Shown here piece after piece: positions 42,901 through 52,185 of a stretch of 64,000 bases of DNA (within the stretch, counting starts at the first letter, position 1; each line of letters begins with the position of its first letter). Both the position numbers and the translations under genes were made by a program. The stretch spans positions 29,000-92,999 of the forward strand of contig JBJDYV010000089.1 of assembly GCA_051867655.1 (NCBI GenBank). The letters run 5' to 3'. The notes beneath the pieces are model-generated. The model saw only the letters and a program-made list of their open reading frames with translations, had not been told where the DNA came from and searched no databases. Source of the stretch: JAJPXI01 sp051867655 (GTDB lineage: Bacteria > Bacillota > Clostridia > Oscillospirales > Oscillospiraceae).

Positions 42901-43499
42901 CGGAAGTCCTCCCGGTGTTCGGCCAGCCAGCGGTCGGGGTCGGGGTGGCTTTGGATGCGCTTGTGGATATCCAGCACGATGTTCACAAGGCGGGCGTCGT
43001 CCCGCCCGGTCAGCACGGCCTCCACCAGAGCGGCGAAGCCGGGGTCGTTTTCAATGTCCTCATACCGCTCGTCCAGCAGCTCGGAGAGCACCCGCGCGGC
43101 GATGGTCTCCCCCTCCGCCTGGTCGCAGATGCGGAAGTCCGGGTCCACGTCCAGCAGGTGGCCGTGCTGCCGCAGCAGGTCGATACACAGCGCGTCGATG
43201 GTGCAGATGCGGGTCTTGTAGACCAGCACGGTCTGCCGCCGCAGGCGGGCATTGCCCGGGTCCCGGGCCAAACGCTGGGCCAGCTCCTGGGCGATGCGCC
43301 CCCGCAGCTCGGCGGCAGCGGCATTGGTAAAGGTGATGACCAGGAATTCGTCGATGTCGTGCCCCTCCTGCTCCACACGTTCCAGCAGGCGCTCCACCAG
43401 CACCCGGGTCTTGCCCGAGCCAGCGGCGGCGGACACCAGCAAAGCGCCGCCGCGGTTTTCCACCACGGCGCGCTGTTCCTCCGTCAGCGGGAATGGCAT
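39975..43499 (-). CDS. addA: ATP-dependent helicase/nuclease subunit A
   Basis: 1174 residues. UvrD-type helicase motifs are SAAAGSGKTRVLVERLL (Walker A), VDEYQDTNEVQN (Walker B), SRNFRS, ILSIHRSKGLEFPVVF and YVAMTRAKEKL. The C-terminal RecB-like nuclease has GVVDCWFEDERGITIVDFKTD. With AddB it resects double-strand ends for RecA loading. The ATG follows AAAGGAGAT and lies 21 bp after addB. Confidence 0.97.
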   Translation of the reverse strand: MPFPLTEEQRAVVENRGGALLVSAAAGSGKTRVLVERLLERVEQEGHDIDEFLVITFTNAAAAELRGRIAQELAQRLARDPGNARLRRQTVLVYKTRICTIDALCIDLLRQHGHLLDVDPDFRICDQAEGETIAARVLSELLDERYEDIENDPGFAALVEAVLTGRDDARLVNIVLDIHKRIQSHPDPDRWLAEHREDFRAEGIADAGETPWGALILDHARAQADYWRGEMAKALDLAARDEIVDLNYGPTLSATLEGLENLFQAESWDRAAGCFPIPFPRAGAKRGADPAIKDAIADLRTRCKTRMEAVEALFGADSAGVLSELRSLAPVVEALFDLVREFGRRFYEEKTRRGLLEFSDAEHLTVHLLEQDEVRDLLREQFTEIMVDEYQDTNEVQNVLFDALSRDGENLFLVGDVKQSIYRFRLADPAIFLGKYESWPPAERAEAGQPRKLILSRNFRSRPQVLHAANYVFENIMSRACGEMEYGPAEALVPGGSFEDDPAYAAELDVLSLPEGEGGEDAVDKNLIEARFVARRMAQMLREGFLVDDGAGGQRPVRAEDMVILLRSPGPVLRHYTRALAEAGIPVETEGGGDFFDTTEISVALSLLEIIDNPRQDVPLLSVLRSPVFGFTPDRLSQIRAGCKDGDFYAALEADGGEDCAAFLEQMKLLRFRAGELSAQQLIERLYAETDLMAIFGAMPDGARRQANLAALREQARQLERAGHKGLFGFLTHLGRLRQKGERLAPASAGTGGVKILSIHRSKGLEFPVVFLCGLGRQFNTMDAAAPVLFHPRLGVGPKRLERGEGWTVEWPTLARQAVSLQMDRELKAEEMRLLYVAMTRAKEKLIMTMGLSKAGDALAKLARDAARPVAPAVAAAASTPGRWLLLCALTRPDGEALRTGETDCPVIPAGCGPAWEIRLVPGADYEPPLHARGEVAGEIARPPEEQVEKLAQVLSWTYPHAQAADLPSKLTATQLKGRALDAEAAEDTDTPRPVKHTPFERPDFAAQKLGLTAPQRGTALHKVLQYLDFDKTGSAEEIAGEIDRLAAGQFITGEEARSADPQKLAAFFLSELGRELLAAPVREREYKFSLLLPGEEFFPGAEGEEILFQGVVDCWFEDERGITIVDFKTDRVPEPEQYRPQVEAYARALEELLGKSVARKALYFFATGEIFFL

Positions 43500-43520
43500 A
43501 GGGTCATCTCCTTTCCTCGT

Positions 43521-46500
43521 TTATGGGGTCTCGTCCAGCTTCTCCCAGAATTCCTTCGCCTTGACCGGCTTCTGCCAGACCTTCTTGTCCCCGAAGCACT
43601 CCTCAAAGTGGCAGGCCTCGGCGTACTCACAGTAGCGGCATGCGTTGGCGTCGGGGGAGCGCCAGTAGGGGTCGGCGTCAATGTTGCCGGCGGCCAGCTC
43701 GGCGGTGATGTCCTCCAGGGTCTCCATGACCTTGCGGGACAGCTTGCCCATCTGCTCGGCCTTCACCAGGTAGTCGCTTTTCAGCGTCCCCGACTTGTCC
43801 ACCTTCAGGGGCAGGAATTTGGGGCTTCCCTGCCCCCAATCCTCCATGGCCCGCAGGACCTCCTCGTCGTCCAGCACCAGGCCCTCCCGGCGCAGAGCCT
43901 CCCGGGCTTTTTCGCGGCAGGTCTCCTCCGTGATGCTCCGGGAGCCGGCGATGAGCACATCTTTGGCGTGGACGTACAGCACGCCTGCGCTCTCGACCTC
44001 TTTTCCCATCAGCCCCTGCCGCTCCAGGGCAAACAGGTAGAGCAGCATTTGCAGAGACAGGCCGTTTTGAATGTCGGTAAAGTCAAAGGACTTTCGCCCC
44101 GTTTTGTAGTCCACCACCCGCAGGTAGAGCTTTCCGTTGTGCTCCCAGCCGTCCACCCGGTCCACGAAGCCGGTAACGCTGACGGTCAGGCCGTCCTTTT
44201 GGACCTCCACCGGCGGCAGGTCCTTCCCCGGCCCGAAGCCCAGCTCAAAGGCGATGGGCCGGAACTGGGAAACCCGCAGCTCCTCCACGGCGTTTTCCAC
44301 CACGAAGGCCACGGTGCGTTTCAACCGCTCGAACAGGTAGCGGAACCGGGGTGTCTCCCCCGCCATGCCGCCCAGCTCCCCGGTCACATAGTTCGTGACC
44401 GCCTCGTCGGTCAGCACCTTCACGTCCCGGTTATCCCCCTGGGACACCGCGCCCAGCACGTGCTCCAGCACATAGTGGACGAAGGTGCCGTATTCGGGGG
44501 CGTGGAACCCAGCGGCCTGCCGGGCCTTGGCCTTCAGGCCGAAGCGCAGGAAGTAAGAAAAATGGCAGGATTTGCAGGCGTCCATGCGGGTGGCCGACAT
44601 GGGTAAGCGCTGACCGTACAGCCCCTCCACCGCCGGGCGGGACAGCGCCCCCCGGCGCACGTCGGCGGCCCGCTTGATGCGCTCCACCCGGCCGGCGTGG
44701 TCTTCCAGACGCTCCAGCGCGGCGGCGGCCAGTTCATCCCGGCCCGCCAGCTCCAAAGCCGGGCCGGGGGCACTGAGACGGAAGGAGCCGTTCAGACTCC
44801 CCTCCTCCACACGTTCCATTTTGGGGTACAGCAGCGCCAACCGCTCCACCAGAAAGGAGGGGCGGCGCTCCTCGCCGCTCTTTTCTCCGGAGCGGGGCCA
44901 GGTCACCAACAGGCGCTCCGACGGCACGGCGCAGGTGGTATACACGATGGTCATTTCCCGGGAAAGCTTGTCCGCCAGCCGGGGAGCCAGCTCCAGCCCC
45001 TGCTCGGCCAGGATCTCCCGCTCCGGATCGGTCAACAGGCCGGGAGCGGGGACCACGGCGGGGATACTGCCGTCGTCCGCCCCCAGAAGGATCAGCATTT
45101 TGGCCCGTTTGTGGGCCAGACGGGGAGCGTCTCCGGCGGTCACCCGGTCCAGGGACACGGGGATGGTACCCACGTCGTACTGGCTGAGCACCAGCTTGAA
45201 CAGGCTGGCGAACTCCTCTAAATCCAGCTCGGTGTCCGCCAGCAGCAGGGCGCACTGCTCCAGCGCGCCCGTCAGGATCTCCCACAGCTGGCGGTACTCG
45301 TCAGCCAGCTTGCGCTCCCCCGCCTCCTCCAGCTCGGCGGCCCGGGCCGTCAGGCGGTCGGGCAGACCGATGTCCTCCAGAAAGCGGTACAGCGCCAGGG
45401 CAAACCCCCGGCCGGTCTTGTCCTTGTTTTTCCGCAGCCGCTCCAACGGCTCCACCACCTTGCGGCGGCTGGCGTTCAGAGCGGCCAGAGCGGCGGTGTC
45501 CGCCTCCAAAAACGGCAGGCCGTATCCGTCCGGGTGCATGGTCCAGTCGGCCTTCTGGGTCCAGCGGGAACCCCGCAGGTCCCAGGTGATGGCGTAGTTT
45601 TCCAGCAGGTCCCGTTCCTCGTCGGTCAGGTCGGTCAGGCCGGTCTTCAGATAGCGGAACAGGTCTTCATACTGATAGCCCCCGGATACCGTGTCCAGGG
45701 CGGCGGTGATCAGGGTCAGAACGGGCTTTTCCAGAATGTCCGTGACCGTACTCAGGAAGACGGGCACCCCATACAGGGCAAACACGCTCTCCACCTGGTC
45801 GGCGTAGGCGTCAAAATTGCGGGCAGCCACGGCAAAATCCCGGAAGCGCCAGCCCTCCTCCCGCACCAATTTTAAAATCGTGGCGGCGGCGTACTCCACC
45901 TCGGAGCGGGGACTGTCGGCGGCGAAGACGGCGATCTCAGGGCACTCCCCCTCCCACACCGTTCCGGGGTGGGTAAAGAGGTTTTCCTCCAGGTGCAGCA
46001 GGACGGGGGCGCGGCCCCCGGTCTCGTTCAGGACTTCCACCTTGGTCAGCACACCGGCCTCCTTGGCAATGCGCAGCAGGGTGTGTGCGGTGCGGCGGGC
46101 GGGGGCGAAGATGTCGTCGTCCTCCCCGTCCAGGCTGTCGCAGGTCAGGGCCACGGTCAGGGAGTTGCCCCTCTCCAGCAGCCGCTGCAGCACCAGGGCC
46201 TCCTGGGGCGTAAAATCAGTAAAGCCGTCCACCCAGATCCCATGGCCGGACGGCCAGCCGCATTGTACGATCCCCTCCGCCAGCCGGGTCAGCCGGTCCC
46301 GGGGATCGGCGGCCACCCGGGCGGTCAGGGCGTCGTAAGCGCCGAAGATCAGCCCCAGGTCGTGGAGCTTGTCCCCCTCCAGGCCGCCGATGGTTTCCGC
46401 CGCGTCCAAAAGCTGCTCCGGGGCGACCCGGTAGCTCTTGCATTCGTCCGCCGTGGCGATCAGGCTGGTCAGAAAGGCGCTTTTGCGGGAGGGGTTCCGG

Positions 46501-46814
46501 TAGACGGTCAGGCTCTCCTCAACTTCCTTGATGGCGGCGCGCATGAGAAGCAGCCGCCCGCCCGCATCCAGGCAGGGCGCCGCGCCGCCCCCTGCCCGGT
46601 CGCACACCCGGCTGTACAGGCGGGTGAAGGAGAGCACCTCGGCCCGGCGGGCCCCGGCGTTGCCCAGGGCCTTGCACAGCCGCCGCTCGGTGTCGTGGGA
46701 ATACTGCTCGGGCACGATCAAAAGCTGGGGGCGCACCTTGGAGTCCTCTCCCAGACGATTCAAAATGGTGTTGGTCTTTCCGGTCCCCGCCCGGCCTAGC
46801 AGCAGCGTCAGCAC
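43521..46814 (-). CDS. addB: ATP-dependent nuclease subunit B
   Basis: 1097 residues. N-terminal GRAGTGKT is the ATPase Walker A; the C-terminal nuclease has VTGFVDRVDGW and RVVDYKTGRKSF; the iron-sulfur staple cysteines are in DACKSCHFSYFLRFG and CRYCEYAEAC. The inactivated helicase body is Chi-recognising in characterised relatives. GTG 46814 is chosen since AGGAGG lies 8 nt upstream; another GTG 9 bp earlier overlaps that site. It heads the addBA operon. Confidence 0.95.
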   Translation of the reverse strand: MLTLLLGRAGTGKTNTILNRLGEDSKVRPQLLIVPEQYSHDTERRLCKALGNAGARRAEVLSFTRLYSRVCDRAGGGAAPCLDAGGRLLLMRAAIKEVEESLTVYRNPSRKSAFLTSLIATADECKSYRVAPEQLLDAAETIGGLEGDKLHDLGLIFGAYDALTARVAADPRDRLTRLAEGIVQCGWPSGHGIWVDGFTDFTPQEALVLQRLLERGNSLTVALTCDSLDGEDDDIFAPARRTAHTLLRIAKEAGVLTKVEVLNETGGRAPVLLHLEENLFTHPGTVWEGECPEIAVFAADSPRSEVEYAAATILKLVREEGWRFRDFAVAARNFDAYADQVESVFALYGVPVFLSTVTDILEKPVLTLITAALDTVSGGYQYEDLFRYLKTGLTDLTDEERDLLENYAITWDLRGSRWTQKADWTMHPDGYGLPFLEADTAALAALNASRRKVVEPLERLRKNKDKTGRGFALALYRFLEDIGLPDRLTARAAELEEAGERKLADEYRQLWEILTGALEQCALLLADTELDLEEFASLFKLVLSQYDVGTIPVSLDRVTAGDAPRLAHKRAKMLILLGADDGSIPAVVPAPGLLTDPEREILAEQGLELAPRLADKLSREMTIVYTTCAVPSERLLVTWPRSGEKSGEERRPSFLVERLALLYPKMERVEEGSLNGSFRLSAPGPALELAGRDELAAAALERLEDHAGRVERIKRAADVRRGALSRPAVEGLYGQRLPMSATRMDACKSCHFSYFLRFGLKAKARQAAGFHAPEYGTFVHYVLEHVLGAVSQGDNRDVKVLTDEAVTNYVTGELGGMAGETPRFRYLFERLKRTVAFVVENAVEELRVSQFRPIAFELGFGPGKDLPPVEVQKDGLTVSVTGFVDRVDGWEHNGKLYLRVVDYKTGRKSFDFTDIQNGLSLQMLLYLFALERQGLMGKEVESAGVLYVHAKDVLIAGSRSITEETCREKAREALRREGLVLDDEEVLRAMEDWGQGSPKFLPLKVDKSGTLKSDYLVKAEQMGKLSRKVMETLEDITAELAAGNIDADPYWRSPDANACRYCEYAEACHFEECFGDKKVWQKPVKAKEFWEKLDETP

Positions 46815-46843
46815 GGCGCTCACCTCCTTTTAATCATACTTAA

Positions 46844-46872
46844 ATTATAGCATATACGCCCAAAGTGCGCAA
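46844..46872 (-). promoter_or_regulatory. addBA promoter
   Basis: Minus strand TTGCGC (46872-46867), 17-bp spacer, TATAAT (46849-46844). Confidence 0.65.
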
Positions 46873-46873
46873 C

Positions 46874-46907
46874 GAAAAAGGGGGCTGCCGCAGTAGCCCC
46901 CTTTTCG
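46874..46907 (-). terminator. Terminator after the GH3 gene
   Basis: An 11-bp stem AAAAGGGGGCT with its complement is followed on the minus strand by TTTTTCG, just before the addBA promoter. Confidence 0.85.
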
Positions 46908-46913
46908 ATTCAG

Positions 46914-49304
46914 TTATGCCTGCGCATTCAGCTGGGCCAGCAGGGCGTCCAGCTTATCGGCGGAGAAGTGTTCGGTGTCCATCATGCCCAGCTGCCGCAG
47001 GGGCATGTCCTCCAGCATCGCCCTCATCATATCCCCCAGGTTGGGATCGCCGGCAAAGGCCGCCTGCATCCCCTGCTTCACCTGGCCGACGACCATCTTT
47101 CCCAGCTCACAGGTCTCCAGCTCGCCCAGCGTGGAGTTTCGGGTGAAGGGGCGTACCGGACGCCAGGGCTTCACCGGCTCGCCCAGCAGGGTCTCGAACT
47201 GTTCCTTCGGCACGCGCAGGCCGCCGCTCAGGTCGTAATAGGCGGGGGCGCTCTCCCGATGATCCGGGATCGCGCCGGTCTGGGCGCTGCATACGGTCAG
47301 AGGAGCCGACAGGCGGATATCCCGGCTGGACGCGCCCACCTCGATCTGATACACGCCGCTCTCCACAAACCAGTCGGAGACATTGGGGTTGTAATAGGCG
47401 AAGCTCCTGCGCTCCAGTTGGAAGGAGACCGTTTTGCTCTCCCCGGGCTGCAGGAAGATCTTGGCATAATCCCGCAGCTCCCGCACCGGCTTGAAGGCGG
47501 CGCTCTCCGGCGGGGCCACGTAGAGCTGCACGGTCTCCGCGCCGGCCATTTTTCCGGTATTGGTTACGGTGCAGGAGACGCGGACCGTCTCGGAATCGGT
47601 ACACTGCTGCGTAGAGAGGGTCAGATCGGAATAGGCAAACTCTGTGTAGGACAGGCCGTACCCGAAGGGATAGGCCACTTCTTTTCCGGCCTTGTCGTAG
47701 TAGCGGTAGCCCACATAGATGCTCTCCCGGTACTCCACATTTCCCCCGTGGCCGAAGTGCTCCCCGCACGGGCAGTCCTCCAGGGACAGCGGCCAGGTCT
47801 CGGCCAGCTTGCCGCAGGGGTTGGCGTCTCCGAGCAGAAGGTCCGCCGCGGCGCCGCCGCCGTTCTGCCCCGTCAGATAGAGCAGCAGAATGCTGTCCAC
47901 CCGGTCCTTCCAGGGCATGACAATGGCGCTTCCGGTGCTGACCACCGCCACGACGGGCTTTCCCGTGGCGATCAGGGCCTCCATCAGCGCGTTCTGCCCG
48001 GCGGGCATCTCCAGATGTGAGCGGTCAAAGCCCTCGCTTTCATAGCTGTCCGGCAGGCCCACGCAGGCAAATACCACATCCGCGCCCCGGGCAGCTTCCA
48101 CCGCCTGGGCGATCAGCGTTTCGTCCGCATCCGTCTTTTCCGCCTGATACCCGGCGGCCCAGGTGTAGGAGATGCCCCGCGCGTCCAGGGCACCGCACAG
48201 GCTGGTGATCCGGTGGGGATTGATCTTGCTGGACCCCGCCCCCTGATACCGGGGCGCTCTTGCAAAAGCTCCGATGACGGCGATCTTCGCGGTCTTGGCG
48301 GCGGGCAGAGCGGTCCCCCGCTTCAGCAGCACCGCGCTCTCCCGGGCCGCCCGGCCCGCCAGAGCGTCATGGGCGTCCACATCATAGGGAACCGGCGTGT
48401 TCTGTCCGGCCAGGAGCAGCAAGGCCGTGATCCGCTCCGCGCAGGCGTCCAACTCCTCCCGGGTCAGCTCGCCGCTCTCCACAGCGGCGACGATCCGGCG
48501 CTCCGAATCCGGGCAGGGACCGGGCATTTCCAGATCCAGCCCGGCGCGGATGGCCTGCACCCGGTCGTTCATGGCGCCCCAGTCAGTCATGATTGCCCCC
48601 TCATACCCCCACTCCCCGCGGGGCACGTCGGTCATCAGGTGCTTGTTGTCCGAGGCATAGGTGCCGTTGATCTGGTTGTAGGAGCACATCAGCGTCCAGG
48701 GCTGGGCCTCCTTCACGGCGATCTCAAACCCCGCCAGGTAGATCTCCCGCAGGGCCCGCTCGTCAATGACGGAGTTGGAGGTCAGGCGGGCCTTTTCCTG
48801 GTTGTTGGCCAGATAGTGCTTCAAACTGGTGCCCACGTTTTGGCTCTGCACGCCCCGGATCAGGCCCGCGGCGGTCTTGCCGGACAGCAGGGGGTCTTCG
48901 GAAAAGTACTCAAAATTGCGCCCGCAGAGGGGACTTCTCTTGATATTGGCCGCGGGGCCCAGGATCACAGCCACCTGCTCCTGACGGCACTCCTCCCCCA
49001 TGGCCCGGCCGATCTCCTCCATCAGCGCGGGGTCGAAGCTGCACGCCGTGGCGCAGGCGGGCGGAAAACAGGTGGCCGGCACGGACTGATTCAAGCCCAG
49101 ATGGTCGGCGCTCCCCTCCTGCTTACGCAGGCCGTGGGGGCCGTCGGTCACCGTCGCCGGCTTCAGGCCCAGCCGCTCCACGCCGTGGACCGTCCAGAAA
49201 TCCCTTCCGCCGCACAGGCGGGCCTTCTCCTCGATCGTCATCTGCGCCACCAGCTCTTTCGCGCGGTCCCGGACGGCGGCAAAGGGGTTCGGTGCGTATT
49301 TCAT
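46914..49304 (-). CDS. Glycoside hydrolase family 3 enzyme (beta-glucosidase-like)
   Basis: 796 residues without signal peptide. The TIM-barrel domain contains DGPHGLR, the catalytic nucleophile Asp in IMTDWGAMNDR, and KHYLANNQE; the alpha/beta sandwich domain (about 330-540) and a C-terminal fibronectin-III-like domain (VSCTVTNTGKMAGAETVQLYV) follow, then a tail of about 130 residues. It probably removes terminal beta-linked sugars in the cytoplasm. No transporter or regulator for sugars is adjacent, so the natural substrate is unclear. Confidence 0.92.
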   Translation of the reverse strand: MKYAPNPFAAVRDRAKELVAQMTIEEKARLCGGRDFWTVHGVERLGLKPATVTDGPHGLRKQEGSADHLGLNQSVPATCFPPACATACSFDPALMEEIGRAMGEECRQEQVAVILGPAANIKRSPLCGRNFEYFSEDPLLSGKTAAGLIRGVQSQNVGTSLKHYLANNQEKARLTSNSVIDERALREIYLAGFEIAVKEAQPWTLMCSYNQINGTYASDNKHLMTDVPRGEWGYEGAIMTDWGAMNDRVQAIRAGLDLEMPGPCPDSERRIVAAVESGELTREELDACAERITALLLLAGQNTPVPYDVDAHDALAGRAARESAVLLKRGTALPAAKTAKIAVIGAFARAPRYQGAGSSKINPHRITSLCGALDARGISYTWAAGYQAEKTDADETLIAQAVEAARGADVVFACVGLPDSYESEGFDRSHLEMPAGQNALMEALIATGKPVVAVVSTGSAIVMPWKDRVDSILLLYLTGQNGGGAAADLLLGDANPCGKLAETWPLSLEDCPCGEHFGHGGNVEYRESIYVGYRYYDKAGKEVAYPFGYGLSYTEFAYSDLTLSTQQCTDSETVRVSCTVTNTGKMAGAETVQLYVAPPESAAFKPVRELRDYAKIFLQPGESKTVSFQLERRSFAYYNPNVSDWFVESGVYQIEVGASSRDIRLSAPLTVCSAQTGAIPDHRESAPAYYDLSGGLRVPKEQFETLLGEPVKPWRPVRPFTRNSTLGELETCELGKMVVGQVKQGMQAAFAGDPNLGDMMRAMLEDMPLRQLGMMDTEHFSADKLDALLAQLNAQA

Positions 49305-49449
49305 ACAACTGCGCTCCTTCCCAGGTTGTTTTTACAATACAGCACAAGAATACTGCTCTTTTTTCAATTAAATTAACATAGCTGCAACACAAAGTCAATT
49401 TCACATGGTACAATAGGGACACAGATTATAAAGATCAGGAGGTTTGACT

Positions 49450-50568
49450 ATGCCGCGCAAGTATGACACGGTCCTGCTGACAAACATGCAGGCCGGGCAG
49501 CGGGAGACTGTGTATCAGGGAGTTCCCGTTCTGCTCAAGCCGATCCCGGAAGGCGGCGGCCCCGGCGACATGGACCCAAGGCTTTACAAGTCCATGCGGC
49601 TGATGCCCCTGCTGTCCCGGTTCATGCCCAAGCCCAAAAAGGACGCCACGGTCCTGGAGACGGTGCAGCCGCTGCGGAAAATGTTCGCGGAGTATAAGGG
49701 CGACTACATTGCCGACGAGGGCGTTTCCACAGAGCATGTCACCGTCGTGAGCGCCGACGGCTACGCGGTCCCCGTGCGCATCTACAAGCGGGAGAACGCC
49801 GGGACCGGCCTACCCATTTTCGTCTATTTCCACGGCGGCGGCTTCTTCGGCGGCGGTCCGGACATCGTGGAGCAGATGTGCAAGCTGCTGGTGCAGAAGC
49901 TGGACTGCGTGGCGCTGAATGTGGACTACCGCCTGTGCCCGGAGCACCACTATCCCCAACCTTTGGACGACTGCTGGGCCGCCACCCGCTGGGCTTTTGA
50001 AAACGCCGTTTCTCTCGGCGCGGACCCGGCGAAGCTGGCCGTGGGCGGCGACAGCGCCGGCGGCAATCTGGCCGCCGCCGTCACCCTGCGGGACCGGGAA
50101 GAGGGTACCAACATGGTCAGGCTCCAGGCCCTGCTGTACCCCGCCGTGAATCTGACGGGAAAGCCCACCGGGTTCTACCAGGGCGTGGATCTGACCAAAT
50201 ACCGCACCAGCAAGCGCCACAAAAAAGTGCTCGACTGTGTGCTCAAGATGATGACCGGAATGCTCAGCGATCCCGGCCTGCTGGACAACGTCTACTTACA
50301 GGGAAACCTGTCCCCGGAGCACATTTACGCCTCCCCCCTTCTGGACGATTTTCACGACCTGCCCGCCACCCTGCTGATCTTCGGGGAGCACGATATGCTG
50401 GCCTTTGAGGACTTCGCCTACGCTCAGACCGCCGTCCAGGCGGGCGTCCCCATCCGGACCGTCATTTACGAAGGCATCAGCCACGGCTTTGCCGATCAGA
50501 TCGGCGTCATGCCCCAGGCGGAGGACGCCATCCAGGAGATCGCCGATGAAATGCGCGCGGTTCTTTGA
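49450..50568 (+). CDS. Alpha/beta hydrolase (HSL-type esterase)
   Basis: 372 residues. HGGGFFGGG is the oxyanion-hole motif, GGDSAGGN the nucleophile serine, GEHDML the acid and ISHGF the histidine, all in the hormone-sensitive-lipase order. It probably hydrolyses short acyl esters. The ATG at 49450 follows AGGAGG by 7 nt. It is divergent from the GH3 gene and might act with it on acylated glycosides, but no more than position supports that. Confidence 0.9.
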   Translation: MPRKYDTVLLTNMQAGQRETVYQGVPVLLKPIPEGGGPGDMDPRLYKSMRLMPLLSRFMPKPKKDATVLETVQPLRKMFAEYKGDYIADEGVSTEHVTVVSADGYAVPVRIYKRENAGTGLPIFVYFHGGGFFGGGPDIVEQMCKLLVQKLDCVALNVDYRLCPEHHYPQPLDDCWAATRWAFENAVSLGADPAKLAVGGDSAGGNLAAAVTLRDREEGTNMVRLQALLYPAVNLTGKPTGFYQGVDLTKYRTSKRHKKVLDCVLKMMTGMLSDPGLLDNVYLQGNLSPEHIYASPLLDDFHDLPATLLIFGEHDMLAFEDFAYAQTAVQAGVPIRTVIYEGISHGFADQIGVMPQAEDAIQEIADEMRAVL

Positions 50569-50586
50569 CCGCGGAAGCAGCAAGTG

Positions 50587-50619
50587 AAAAAGCCGTGCTC
50601 CGGTCGGAGCACGGCTTTT
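50587..50619. terminator. Bidirectional terminator between esterase and guaB
   Basis: AAAAGCCGTGCTCCG and its complement form a perfect stem with a 2-4 nt loop between convergent genes. Confidence 0.85.
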
Positions 50620-50636
50620 GACATATTGCGTTTGGA

Positions 50637-52112
50637 TTACTGGGGGCTGACGGTGTAGTTGGGAGCTTCCTTGGTGATATAGATGTCGTGGGGATGGCTC
50701 TCACGCAGACCGGCGGCGGTAATCTGCACGAACTGGGCCTTCTCATGCAGCTCCTCGATGTTGTGGCAGCCGGTGTAGCCCATACCGGAGCGCAGGCCGC
50801 CCATCATCTGATAGATGGTCTCGCCCACCAGTCCCTTGTAGGGCACACGGCCCTCGACGCCCTCGGGGACCAGCTTCTTGTTGTTGGTCTGGAAGTAGCG
50901 GTCCTTGGAGCCGCAGGCCATGGCGCTCAGGGAGCCCATGCCGCGGTAGACCTTGAACTGACGGCCCTGGTAGACTTCGGTATCGCCCGGGGACTCCTCA
51001 CAGCCGGCCAGCAGGCTGCCCAGCATGACCACGCTGCCGCCGGCGGCCAGCGCCTTGGTGATGTCGCCGGAATACTTGATGCCGCCGTCGGCGATGATGG
51101 GCACGTCGTACTCCGCGGCGACCCGGGCGGCGTCATAGACGGCAGTGATCTGGGGCACGCCGATACCGGCCACCACGCGGGTGGTGCAGATGGAGCCGGG
51201 ACCGATGCCCACCTTGACGCAGTCGGCGCCCGCCTCGATCAGGGCGCGGGTACCTTCAGCGGTGGCCACGTTGCCGGCGATCAGCTGCACGTCGGGGAAG
51301 ACCGCCTTGATGCGCTTGACGCACTCCAGGATGTTCTTGGAGTGGCCGTGGGCGGAGTCCAGAGCCAGCACGTCGGCGCCGGCCTCGATCAGAGCCTTGG
51401 CGCGGTCCAGCACGTCGGCGGTCACGCCGATGGCGGCGCCCACCAGCAGGCGGCCCTTCTCGTCACGGGCGGAGTTGGGATACACCTCGGCCTTCTCGAT
51501 GTCCTTGATGGTGATCAGGCCCTTCAGGCGGAAGTCCTTGTCCACGATGGGCAGCTTCTCAATCTTGTGCTGGCGCAGGATCTCCTTGGCCTCGGCCAGG
51601 GTGGTGCCCTCGGGCGCGGTGACCAGGTTCTCCTTGGTCATCACGTTGTCGATGAGCTTGGACATATCGGTCTCAAACTTCATGTCGCGGTTGGTGATAA
51701 TGCCGACCAGCTTGCCGTTGTCGCAGATGGGCACGCCGGAGATCTTGTACTTGGCGCACAGTTCGTCGGCCTCGGCCAGGGTGTGGCCGGGGCTCAGCCA
51801 GAAGGGGTTGGTGATGACGCCGTTCTCGCTGCGCTTAACCATGTCCACCTGCTCGGCCTGGGCGCCGATGGACATATTCTTGTGAATGATGCCGATACCG
51901 CCCTCACGGGCGATAGCAATGGCCATGCGGTACTCGGTGACGGTATCCATGGCGGCACTCATGACTGGGATGTTCAGCTTGATTTTCCTGGTCAGCCGGG
52001 TGTGCAGATCGATGTCGGCGGGCAGGATATCGCTCGCCGCGGGGATCAGCAGCACATCGTCAAAAGTCAGGCCCTGTTTGACAAACTTTTCATCTGCATT
52101 CTGGTGGATCAT
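50637..52112 (-). CDS. guaB: Inosine-5'-monophosphate dehydrogenase
   Basis: 491 residues. The barrel is split by two CBS domains (about 95-215). The catalytic cysteine is in GPGSICTTRVVAGIG, with DGGIKYSGD and the flap YRGMGSLSAM. It oxidises IMP to XMP with NAD, the first committed step to GMP. The ATG follows AAGGAGAGG. A consensus promoter lies 45-73 bp upstream. Confidence 0.97.
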   Translation of the reverse strand: MIHQNADEKFVKQGLTFDDVLLIPAASDILPADIDLHTRLTRKIKLNIPVMSAAMDTVTEYRMAIAIAREGGIGIIHKNMSIGAQAEQVDMVKRSENGVITNPFWLSPGHTLAEADELCAKYKISGVPICDNGKLVGIITNRDMKFETDMSKLIDNVMTKENLVTAPEGTTLAEAKEILRQHKIEKLPIVDKDFRLKGLITIKDIEKAEVYPNSARDEKGRLLVGAAIGVTADVLDRAKALIEAGADVLALDSAHGHSKNILECVKRIKAVFPDVQLIAGNVATAEGTRALIEAGADCVKVGIGPGSICTTRVVAGIGVPQITAVYDAARVAAEYDVPIIADGGIKYSGDITKALAAGGSVVMLGSLLAGCEESPGDTEVYQGRQFKVYRGMGSLSAMACGSKDRYFQTNNKKLVPEGVEGRVPYKGLVGETIYQMMGGLRSGMGYTGCHNIEELHEKAQFVQITAAGLRESHPHDIYITKEAPNYTVSPQ

Positions 52113-52156
52113 GAGGTTCCCTCTCCTTCTTTGCTCTCTGTATTTAAATTTTTCCT

Positions 52157-52185
52157 ATTCTACGCCCCATCCCGAAGGATGTCAA
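52157..52185 (-). promoter_or_regulatory. guaB promoter
   Basis: Minus strand TTGACA (52185-52180), 17-bp spacer, TAGAAT (52162-52157). The -35 box overlaps the end of the upstream thioesterase gene. Confidence 0.75.
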